Shown here piece after piece: positions 44,485 through 55,279 of a stretch of 64,000 nucleotides of DNA. Numbering within the stretch: the stretch's first letter is position 1; the number at the start of each line of letters is the position of its first letter. The notes under the pieces are model-generated. The model saw nothing but the letters and a program-made list of their open reading frames with translations, ran no database searches and was not told the DNA's origin. The stretch covers positions 2,671,001-2,735,000 of the forward strand of contig OU612066.1 in NCBI GenBank assembly GCA_914767715.1. The letters are read 5' to 3'. Source of the DNA: Membranipora membranacea (Eukaryota > Bryozoa > Gymnolaemata > Cheilostomatida > Membraniporidae). A program made the position numbers and the translations under genes.

Positions 44485-47400
44485 TAATTATGACCTATCA
44501 AAGGTGGCTATGTCTGCATGACAAAACTCCACTGTAACTTATATATATTCTGAAATTGGCAGGTGGCCAGATTGATGAATTTCCCCCAGTGGATAAAAAC
44601 CGCAGGCACTATAACGATCATTGAAGTGTCCCCTCTGCTTATCCTTACTCTGTGATGTATTTGTCCCCAGTCACTTCCCATCAATTTTAACCACACACAG
44701 TCCTAAGCTATCAATCACAAGCCAGCCGCACATGTAACCACAAACGTTAGAAAATAACCTTTGCATATTGGAAGTAATCAGGTGCCAAGTGTGGAAACCA
44801 GAGAATTAAGATGTGTCAAAATGGTGATTCAAGAGGAAGCAGCTACGACTATCTATAAATTTCTGAAATTAAGAAGAGGCATAGATTCAGATTGTGTATG
44901 GAGGGTGAGGAGAGAAACAACACTGTAATAAAGAGAGAAAAGGTACAGTAAAGGGATGGTGTGAATTATTCATAGTAAGTATATAATTGGGACAATTTGC
45001 TATAACAGTAACGAGAGAGATAAAGCAGGGAGACTGTCGGCCACTAAATTTTCCTCGACATTTCAGCTATAGCTCTATGCTGTCTTTCTTTGTTTAATTA
45101 ATTTATTTATTTTCGCTTCCAATCCCTTTCCAGAATTAGCTGTGGAGACCTCCCAACCAGCCGTCTCTTACGGAGGAGCATTGCGCAAGACTACAAGTCC
45201 CTCCAGGTGCAATATTTATATGTGCCTTTCAAATCCAATAGCTTACCAAGTGATACAGGATATTGAAATAGTACACGCTTTGTTGATGTTACACTCATTG
45301 ATAATATAAATCCATGGTTACACTACTTTGCAACAAATTAGTTTGAAACACTTTCAGCCAACACAAGACAGCTATCTAAAAACAAGCTCAGCCTATTCCA
45401 ATTACTTGCCAACAAGACTGTTTTTATAGGAAGAAATCATGCTTATAAAACAATTGTGACTTATAGAACAAGTCCTCCTTGGTACGTACCCCCATGTGTC
45501 GCCACCGTGTCACAAATATCGCATTCCATAAGGTAGTATACCTGATACAGGAAGTTAACATAGTTTCTAAATACCCGTCCCGCTCATCATTTCATCTTTG
45601 TTATTTTTTTAATTATCAAACTGTTGTAAAATCAGACTGGTGAATGACACTAATAAGAGACATCAATATTGTAAATTTTAAATTGGCAATGTCACTCCCA
45701 CAATATTGAATATATCTCCCGGTACTTTTCAATCAAAATAGCACCAAGAAGAAAATCCAATGAGACATTCATGAAGTCAACACTTTTCTCAATGTCATTC
45801 AGTGCCTCTTCATCAATCGGCCATAGTTATTATCTTGGCTTTCACTGAAGAAGTGAGGATAGTTGGTAAGATGTCAGAGACTTCCAATTTTGCATGAAAG
45901 CAGCCATTTTTAGAATATAAAAGTCTATCGGTTCAGATGAATTACGTTACCACAGAATAATTATATCAGGTGTCACCTTTACCAATTCACTTCCTCTTCA
46001 TTATCATAAATGGAAGTATTAATTCAATCAGCCTTTATGGGAAACTTCTCCAGAAGAGTGATGGCCTACAGTAACATTAGTCCTTAACACAGTGTTGCGC
46101 TGTCTTCATTCTATGAGTACGTTAGCACTTAGCGAGTAAAAGAGATATCGAGATGGAGCGACTAGCTGTGGCAGTGCTAACTGATGACTCACATTAGAAA
46201 TCAATATCTCTCAATATTTTCCTGGTTTTGCTGGCTGGTAATCACGAGAACATACCATCCTGTCACATACAGCAAGATTCACGCCCACAAACTTACATTA
46301 GCTGATGGTTTGTGAGGGCATAATTTGAGGCTCTTTAATTAGATTTTTGAGGTGGTAAAACTGAGTAATTTTCTGATCAAAATTATTTTAAATTCATCAA
46401 TTGCCTGACAAGCATAGCAATTTTGAATGGCAGATCATCAAGATGACAACTGTGGACTCTGGTGTCACAAAGCTAACAAAAAAGAGGAAGGGTTACATAA
46501 AACAGCAGTTAGAACTTTGGGTTTGAAAGATGAGATACGAGGTCTCACAGCCGATTGGTCCACTTAATTTGAATCATGGTAAATCAGACACCTGAGTGTG
46601 TTTCCTGCTAGAATTTCATTTAACTTTTATTAAAGTTTCATTTACGTTTTGAAAAAAGCTTCTCAAACCTAAGAATCCAGATAGGACCGACATGCACACC
46701 TAGTGCCACTCTCTGACAACTCTGATAATTATCAACCACATTACTGTGATAATTATCCACCACATGTCAAATCGCAAAACAGTTGTGACTATATTATTTA
46801 ATATCCATTAATTGCCTGCTCCTGGATATCACAGAGTAAGGATATATCCTATAGATCTCTGTGTGGATATGTTGGGGGTGCAGTGAAGGTGTTCAAATAA
46901 TACAAAAGATGAAGATTCTTTCCCGTTTATTGGCTCTGGCTTCTGTGACTTCGTATCAGTTTATGTGTCTGGGTTACAGGAGATCAAGTGGTTTGGATTA
47001 AGAAGATTAGGATTTGGGGTAAAACCTGGTTTACAATTGCGAGAAAATTGCAATTTTGAACGATAAAATCTCTGTCATATGAGCTCTGCAAGCCAAACAA
47101 CGTCAGACAGTTGCATTTAACTATATATGTTATAATTTGAGTAGCACTTTGATCAAATCTTAGACATTATGTTATCAATTGAGAACCACAGTCTCAGAGG
47201 TGGTGAGATTATTGCACAGTCGCTCCAAGAGTGAAATATTATGAAATTAGGAACCACTCAAACAATCGAGTTTTGAGACCCCTCAGTCATTTGCGTTATT
47301 GAGCCTTTTAACTGAGACACAAAATGAGCAGTTATATGTACAAAAATTTAATTCAACGAATTCAAACTTCTTACTTCGCTGAAGGTTTGTGAGGTGTTCG

Positions 47401-48162
47401 GTTGTTTGATGATTCGTGTCAACAGGGAGGGTGTCAATAAAAAGAATTTATACTGTAAATCAGAGTTGTGTCCACTATGGATACATGTTGTAGGTACAGT
47501 CTAACTAGACTAAGCTTGGTCCATTTGCATGCTTCCAGAGCTGCTCCCCCTCCACTGGTCACGCGGATCAGTATGCCCTAACACAATACCAAATGCTAAG
47601 GATGGGGAGATGGAGCCATCAGTTAACAATTAATCATCTACAATAGGTTACTAACCAGATCTACTCATGATCTTTCAAGATCATTAAATCTCCTTGCCTT
47701 GCCCCAGCTTGCCGTTTATTTCTCTCCCATTTATGGCTATAAGATACTTAATATGTTGGCTCCAGATTATATCTGTGAGTAGTCTTCATTTCCAATACTT
47801 TGCTTTCGATGAGAGACGCACAGTTCCTGAAACCCACATCAAATACTTTTCTTTACAATCTTTCAATGTCAGGTCTTCAAACAATAATTGGAAGGCATGC
47901 AGACATCACACATTTATCTATTTCATGTCTAAGATAACCATTTTCATTGAATTCTGTGTATTTAGCTGAGCCGTCTTTCCCTCGCTTCCATTTTTCTTCT
48001 TTTATTTTTTTTTATGGTTTTGCTTGCTCTAGCACATTCGAAAGAACATCATTTTAATGATGAAGATCAATAAACAATTTTTAAAAATTTGCACTTGTCA
48101 TTGCCATGCGAATTATGCTGCAGGAGTGGCGGTATTTGACCAATCAAGAGAAAGTTCTTGTT
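44485..48162. other. Intergenic stretch, no gene recognised
   Basis: I find no supported gene. A ~39-bp inverted repeat, ATATCACAGAG...CTCTGTGTGGATAT, sits at 46832-46870 around AAGGATATATCC. A segment at 47507-47580 resembles 53500-53570. An open frame at 47694-47969 could be a decayed LINE end, but its match is too weak to call. Confidence 0.45.
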
Positions 48163-48329
48163 GTATTTTAAGCAGGATATCTCAAGGGTTATGGAAATGT
48201 TATCAATTCTACAGATAGACTCTGGATTCTTTCGAGTCTTGACATGTCAGCTTGTGAAACATATGGAAACCATACAGGGCTAGTGTGGTTCAACTTTCCA
48301 TAACCCTTGCTATATCCTGCTTAAAATAC
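48163..48329. mobile_element. Small MITE, 35-bp TIRs
   Basis: GTATTTTAAGCAGGATAT...CAAGGGTTATGGAAA at the left is mirrored at the right (TTTCCATAACCCTTG...ATATCCTGCTTAAAATAC). Total length is 167 bp. Too small to code for protein. Confidence 0.85.
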
Positions 48330-50724
48330 GTAGCCAAAATAAAAAACAATCCTCACCATATTTTACATCAATTCATCCCTCAACCCCACATGGACGCCTC
48401 CTCAATAATGTTACACCACCATTGTTACACTTAAAAAAGTCTATTGGTAAGATTCTCTTGATTAGTATACTATTATTTTCTTTTTAATGGCATGGTCTTA
48501 TTTGTCGTTTGTGTGACTTTGATCAGCTAAAATAAAGTATAAGTGATAAAGTAGAAAAATAAAAATTTGAAATAAATGTTTTCATTATGGGTGGTATAAT
48601 TATACCATAGATTATGGAGAACTAATATTATTATTACTTTTTTGAAATATCTACTATGTCTGCAAGGATGATAAATAATTAGTTGATGTTTTTTTATATT
48701 GGCAGTTTTTGTTGTTAATTTGTGGAGTTGTTGTGTTCTGCTCTTTTGGTGTATCCCACAATGCACCTTCCTCTTGCTATGTTCCCTCAGGCATATACAA
48801 GGTTATATTAAATTAAGTTCAGTAAAAACCAAGACAAATCTCACTCAACAACAGATTGATTTGATCCTAGTTGGTGACTAAAAAGTACTACATTGGCCTT
48901 GAACCGACTATGATCTCACACTGCCATATATATAAGGTCATACCCCAATAAGTGGCCTGAGTATTATTTACACAGACGGCTTACCCTCACCTCAAAACCA
49001 GGCAACAATATAGTGAGACCTTAGTGTATGGTCTCAGAGATTATAGGGGAAAGTTAGAATATAGTAAACTATGATAAAGAAACTTTAGGCCAGTCAGCTT
49101 TGTCAGAATCAACCGTCAGCAATCATGCTCCATAGGGGCTCCATGATAGTCACTTTCATTTCATAACTTCCTGGAATAATATGTATTGTACCATCCCAAA
49201 GTGTTTAAATGTGAGATAATTGCCTACTACAGGGATTGTCAGCATTGATGGTAAATGAGCTGTTGCCGATAAACATTTATTACCATAATTTAATAAGATT
49301 GACAATCGTGATGCTGCAAAATAGACCACTTTTGACACACCAAACAGCAGTTGATTGCCGGCCTCTAAACTGCCACTGCTGATTGATAGCAATGACAAGT
49401 AAGGAAATATAGATGAATTATGCTCAGGTAATATTGCTTCATCACGTTTGATTAAGGTCTCAAATATACATAAATATTCGTTCTGCTTCCTCACTTTTTC
49501 CCCAAGAGACTGGAGGTCATTGCCTGATTTAAATGTTACCTGGGTAAAGAAATCTAAATGAGGAAGTTATTAATATTGAGTGGCCTAAAAATGAGTCACG
49601 GTGCCCAGTAACTAGTCCCACGTAACCAAGTATTTATTTTGCTAATTTTCTATTAGGAAAAATACATAATAGAGAAATTTAAATTCTAATAAAAATATGT
49701 TTATAGCCTGTAGAGTTGCAGATTCAGGATTACTTTTATAATATACACAGTATATGTACTACACTGCCTTGGTGGTAAGTTCTATCTACACACAAAGTTC
49801 TGTTTTACTTTATTTCACACGTTTAATTGTAAGAAACTCTAGGATAGATAGTAACATGTGTTTGGATAAGTTCACTGGCCTATAATTTTTTTCATCATAA
49901 GATGTATTGTTAGTAAAGTGCTGAAATGCTATGAATATTCTTGATATCTTTACCTCCTACAATATTTAATGTTGGGGAAGCATAGATTTAAAAACAGTAT
50001 GTGTATGTCTTTGAGGGGAACTCAGCAAGGAAAAATACACTCCCTTCCTACCGAATATAATCATTAACATAAGTCACAAATTATAATTATGTGTGTGGTT
50101 AGCTTGTCAAGAGTAGGAGATCATCAATCTAGTGCCTCAGAATCTGCATCATCATCGTGATTAATACTCAATGTCCTGATACAGAGTGCTCTGCTTACCT
50201 CATTATTACAGGTAAATACATAATAATTTAATCATAAGGCCAAAAAACTGTCAAAACAATGGTAAATATGTTTTTGCGGTGCCGGGTTATGTTTTTGCAT
50301 TGTCATATTTTCTCACAAGACCTACAGCTACAAATATATATCTCTCAATAATATCCCTGCGCTTAGTTCTGCATTTTCTAAACAATATACTAAAACAGTT
50401 TTAACTGTTACTGAATAACATTGATTGGATACCTTTCTCAGCAAGATTTGATAAACACACGAAAGTTCGAACATTTAAAATATTTCATAAAATTTTGATA
50501 CTTTTTGAATCCAAAGGTTGAGGGATTATGAAGATTTGAAGGTTTGACAGATAACCCCTGTTAATGCTGATAGATTTCAAAAGTTAACAGCTATCCATGT
50601 TATTCCCATAAAGCTTGCTTATCATGTTTATGATTTGAAGTCTAATTCAATGAACTGAGACTCTTTGTAAATAAAAGAATGTGACAGCAGTTATCATCCG
50701 AAATTAATGAGACGAGCCGGGAAA
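48330..50724. other. Intergenic stretch, nothing recognised
   Basis: A+T-rich sequence without a supported gene or clear repeat. The longest open frame (112 codons, minus, 49494-49156) matches no family I know. Confidence 0.45.
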
Positions 50725-50820
50725 ACGACCCTGACTACGACCCTGACTACGACCCTGACTACGACCCTGACTACGACCCTGACTACGACCCTGACTACGA
50801 CCCTGACTACGACCCTGACT
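50725..50820 (+). repeat. Tandem array: eight exact 12-bp units ACGACCCTGACT
   Basis: Eight identical copies, followed by two 11-bp ACACACTGATT-like units. In one plus frame the array reads (Asp-Pro-Asp-Tyr)n within a short open frame without a good start codon. Identity between units suggests recent expansion. Confidence 0.95.
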
Positions 50821-51213
50821 ACACACTGATTACACACTGATTACCTTCTTCACTGCATTTATAATTAAGATAAAATGTGGGAAAAAACTGTTGTAACTAT
50901 GTACACTCGATTACTGTGAGTGGAAATCTTGCCCTGCATCTCTTTGACAGGCTCATGTTCTGGCAAGATTTACAATTTCCATCTGCTGCAGAGTGTAGGC
51001 AATGTTAATGGGATTTTGGTACCTGCTAGCTCGGACAACCAGAGCAAGCCTTTCATGGTTAACATGTGAGCTGATTTTTAGGAAAGGAAGGACCTGGCAA
51101 GATTGATGACTCCTCTTTTTTTGGACAGCTACATATATTAAGTACCTCTCAATCAATCACTTATAATGCTGCAAATATATGCATACTGTCAAATTACACA
51201 AGGAAGCTTAGGG

Positions 51214-51221
51214 TATAAATA
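51214..51221 (+). promoter_or_regulatory. TATA box of a small-peptide gene relic
   Basis: TATAAATA lies about 30 nt before a likely transcription start near 51245 and about 60 nt before a GTAAGT donor at 51283. Confidence 0.6.
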
Positions 51222-51244
51222 GGAGGGTCTGCTCAGAGCTAATC

Positions 51245-51640
51245 ACCACTCTCATCCACACCTCAGCATAACAAAATCTCTGGTAAGTCACACTGACTAA
51301 CACTATATAATATATTAAATCAGTTTCACAAAATTTTTATATGTCAATATTTTCTCAAAGCCTAAAACGAGTTATGTTTTATTTATTTTATTTTATTATT
51401 TTCATTTATTTGATCTTACACTTTTCAAGTCTACTCATGCAACAATAACTTTACAATATCTTTCTCTTTAACCAGGTTCACTACCCATCAACTCATAATC
51501 ATGTAGTTTCTAGCAGTTTTCCTCGCTGTGTGCCTAGCTATGGCCTCAGCCTCAAATCAATATTGCACTTCTTTTGCCTGATATATGCCATGAAAGCGTG
51601 AAATCAATTGGGGGTGAAATGAAACTGAGAAAAAAATAAA
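51245..51640 (+). pseudogene. Two-exon secreted-peptide gene relic with TAG at codon 2
   Basis: A TATA box is followed by a short non-coding exon ending at 51282 (GTAAGT donor). An intron follows to a pyrimidine-rich acceptor at 51474-51475, and then exon 2. In exon 2, ATG (51501) is followed directly by TAG. The same frame then reads FLAVFLAVCLAMASAS, a textbook signal-peptide core with an Ala-x-Ser-type cleavage region, then NQYCTSFA and TGA at 51579-51581. AATAAA lies at 51635-51640. The organisation is that of a tiny, strongly expressed secreted-peptide gene whose second codon became a stop. The mature part is too short to classify. Alternatives are readthrough, use of the downstream ATG at 51540, or a sequencing error. 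Confidence 0.6.
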
Positions 51641-51705
51641 CTGCAGCTTTACTTTACCCATTCATCTCCAATTTAAATCTGTAGACTGTAGACTGTAGAC
51701 TGTAG

Positions 51706-51782
51706 GCTGGCGTGGCTGAGCGGTGACGGTGAGCATACTATCTCAGCGCGAGAGGCCCTGGTTCAAATTCCGGTGAAGCCAG
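51706..51782 (+). repeat. tRNA-like sequence (SINE head or tRNA pseudogene)
   Basis: A perfect A box TGGCTGAGCGG (51713-51723) and a B-box-like GGTTCAAATTCC lie 40 nt apart. CTGGC at the 5' side can pair with GCCAG at the 3' end. The anticodon arm and T-stem pair poorly. It follows GTAGACT repeats. Confidence 0.55.
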
Positions 51783-53131
51783 ATATATTTACATATCATG
51801 CCTTTACACTTGATGGTAAAACTGGTTTTATACGGAGCATATTTATTTGATGATGTTTAATTATAATTATAATTATTTTCATTTTATTTTGACAATGGAA
51901 ACGATTAATTCAACTACATTAATTTTATTTGATCAGATATAAGTAAGAAGTCTCCATTAGGACACCGCTGGTATGATAAAGGATGGCATCATTGTGTAAT
52001 GGGTTTTAATTAGTGATAATTGTGAGAGAAGATAAGGGAGTGGGACCGGAGGTGGAGTATAGTTACCCAATGTAGTCAAGGGCTCATATTAATATCTACA
52101 CTCTGTCATAGACAATAATAATCAACCAGCCAAAACTGCCTTAGCAATGAGTTAGCATAGGGTTCCTTTATGGCTCCTCAGAAGGGCTTTATTTTGTCTT
52201 AATTTGAGTATTTGGTGATGTCAGTGGAAGAACACAACCGAGGCCTCTGCCTACCTTCAATGCAAGGTCAACCTTAGTGCAGTGTGTCGTGTGCTAAGTA
52301 CTGTAATATATTAAGCCTGCTGTGTAGGCACATGCCGCAATTATTTTAGTTTGTTTGCGTGGGACGGATCGAGCCGACAATAAAACCTTTTTTTTTAGCT
52401 TTTCTCTGGGTAAACAGATGATCGAACGGAGAAAATGGAGGCGGTGTAGGCAAAAATTTGAGGGGCTGTTTGGCAGATCTTTGTTTTGTTTAATGAGCTA
52501 AACCTTGGTTGACCTATTTAGGAAGAGGAAACTGTCAATCTGTAAGAAAAAAAGGAACCCATTAATTTTTCTCCATCTGATCTAACATACTGCCTAACAT
52601 AGAGGAAGTACTTTTGGTAGCTGTACACTAAGGTATAACATTGTTTGGAATTTCCTTTTTTAATTGTGAGTCAGTTCGTGAGATCGCCCTTTTTCTATTT
52701 TATCAGGATGAAAACATTAACATACTTAATTATCTTATAAAACAAAGTATAACCATATCAGAAGTACATGTCTCCTATATAAGTTATCACATCGTCACAC
52801 TGACCTGTTGGCGTTGGGTAATCTAAGAGGTTTCTGTATGGAAGACTGTGAGTTAGGCGGGTCAGGAAGATTGCACAGCGGGTGGCGTTTCGGCTCCCCA
52901 CATATGTTGACAGTAAAGCTCTTCATACTATGCTTGAAAATTTTGGTGCCAAAATGTGGGACAAAAAGTATGCCTACTTAGCACAGTTTCCGCTCCTTGT
53001 GTCAATACTATAATAATAAGTTAATTTGATATCATGATGCAATATAAGCCTTTGTAAATATGCAGGTTTAGTATGTAGTATCACATAGTAAGGACAATGA
53101 CTGGTAAGGATATATCCTTACTCTGTGGTAG
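51783..53131. other. Intergenic stretch upstream of the P450 gene
   Basis: No supported gene. A ~55-codon open frame near 52836-53012 has no recognisable family. AAGGATATATCCTTACTCTGTG at 53106-53127 belongs to a dispersed motif (see findings). Confidence 0.45.
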
Positions 53132-53138
53132 TATAAAA
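53132..53138 (+). promoter_or_regulatory. Candidate TATA box of the P450 gene
   Basis: TATAAAA, 172 nt before the ATG at 53310. A start near 53163 would give a 5' leader of about 150 nt. Supported by position only. Confidence 0.45.
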
Positions 53139-53309
53139 CGCATCGTACAATAGTATGCAATTTATTCAGTGAATAACTGTGACAGTAGATAAACCTTCAA
53201 TCATCTACAAGACCGTTAGTCTGACAGCATAATCAGTACTTGTGCATAACACTTTGCATGTAACATTACTCATATATTGTGCATAGCATCGCACGTTTAG
53301 AGGTATTTT

Positions 53310-55279
53310 ATGATGCTACTCGGAGGGATTGAGGTGCCGACCTGGGTCATTCTAACTTTAGTCGCCGCTGTTCTAACCTACTGGTGAGTTAGTGTACAAG
53401 GCAGCACAACCAGCTTATCAGGTCAACTCATACCTGCAAGTTTGCAGAGGAAGTAAAGAGGATACTCAGACTAGCTATTGTATTGTTGGCTGCTGACGTA
53501 TGGTATGACAAGACCAAGTGTGGTCCATTTGTCTGCATTCCAAGTTACTCTCCCTCCGCTGGTTACGCAGGAGGCAAATGGCCTGTTGAGCGACCAGTTA
53601 TGGGGGAGCCACAAAAATCTGCAGCTGCTACCATCCTGAGACGACCGGAGGTGACTTGTTCTCTGAGAATCCAAATGTTGGTCTACTAAATCGATAAACT
53701 GCAGGATGTATTATGGAGTTTGATGCGTCTGCCTCTCTGGGTATAGTATTCTGTACTATTCTACTCTTACAGGTATACGACAAAGAATCATGGTATCTTT
53801 AAGAATCAAGGGATACCAGGTCCAAGAGCTTATCCAGTTATTGGTACACTCGCCGAACTCTATATGGACAGGTAAGAGCTTATCATACACTCAGTACAAA
53901 ATAGACAAGGATGCTGCTCCTCTCTCCTGATGAAATATCTCACTCAATGGTGCAGCAAACAAACAATCGCACACCGTTGACAAGGATGCACATCTCAACT
54001 GCATGATTTTGAATGGTCTGCTGAATTGCGTATTACACGTTAAATTATAACACCTTGCTGACTTCCTGGCTCGCTTCCAAGGAAACCCCAATGTCTGAGG
54101 GTTGGTCGGAATTTTCTCGCAGTATATTTTTGGAATTATTTACAAGCTGCACAAAAATCACTCTTCAATATCCTTTGTATGTTGATCACAATAGGAATTC
54201 ATAATAAATCTATACTTCATTGATGAAACTATCTGAATGGCATGCCGTCACAGGCTAGTGATGCTGTTTTGCTGTATTATATGATTGATTATTTATTTGT
54301 CACACAATTTTTAACAAAAGAATTGGCAGGCAAGATAAAACTTAGATTGCCACTCTGTGAATAAATACTAGAAAATAAGAGGATGATACTAAAAAAATAA
54401 AGTCTACGATAAAAGCAGTTAGCTACTCAAGATCTACTCTCAGGAACCAGCTATCACAGTATTGATAAAATTGATATAGTGTCTAATCAAACTGTTACTA
54501 CCACATGCACATCTTGATTTATATGCACAGAGTCTACCAGACGGAAGTTTAGAAATAAAATCATGAAAAGGGTGGTCATCATCATGTAATAAAAGCATAC
54601 AGTATCTTTTAAAACGCTCCGACATTCGGTTGTCTAGAGTCCCTACTGATGCACCATAAGAGTTTGCTATAGGATAAATCTTTCTGAGTGCTTTCTTAGC
54701 ATAGTCAAATAAATTGTTGAAATACACAAGTAGACATTATAAAAGGCATGACTCGATGAAAGAACAGAAAAGCTGGCAAAGTAATTGCTCAGAAGCACCA
54801 TAGAAAGCAAAACGTTTTAAAATATACATGCATTGTCTGTATTTTGACTCAACTGATGCGGCTTGTTTAGAAAGTTGTAGTTTGGAATCAATGTGTGCTC
54901 CTAGGTATATGATAGGAATTCAGCACACACATTTTATGTTTTGCAATTTTTTCAATAGAATGACATGAGTTATTGATTTGTGGTCTCACTTGTTGTTAAA
55001 TTAATCCTGTTCTCTGATGGAATATGATCTGATTGATAATAAATGGTCCTGGAGTAAACACAACATTAATGATCTACAATAACGGCAGCAGCAAATACAG
55101 TCAAAGCGTCCCATTCAGAAATCACTATCACACTTCATACAAAATTCTCATAAGAAAACAATATATATATCAATATTACTATACGATATAATAAATGTTT
55201 AATTGATCTGGTTGTTATTCTTTTAGTCGATAATGGACACGGATCTGCGACTCAAGGAAAAGTATGGGAAACTTGTCGG
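53310..55279 (+). CDS. P450 exons 1-3: membrane anchor and hinge; phase break at exon 3
   Basis: Exon 1 encodes the anchor and exon 2 the proline-rich hinge (QGIPGPRAYPVIGT). Exon 3 (MDTDLRLKEKYGKLVG) is the A-helix region. Exon 2 ends two bases into a codon. Exon 3, after the only good acceptor (TTCTTTTAG, 55226), must start on a codon boundary to avoid an immediate TAA. Spacing from the hinge to KYGK is normal, so no missing exon is needed. Confidence 0.8.

Noticed and set aside
47694-47969. 91-codon frame as a LINE end
   Set aside because: The general shape suggests a LINE C-terminus, but no motif is firm enough.
50725-50820. CRISPR array
   Set aside because: The units are contiguous 12-mers without spacers, in animal DNA.
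51706-51782. Functional tRNA gene
   Set aside because: The A box is perfect, but the T-stem and anticodon arm pair poorly and the length of the variable region is odd.
41870-53131. Functional link between the RNF213-like gene and the P450
   Set aside because: They are 11 kb apart, separated by repeats, and such neighbours are usually unrelated in animals.
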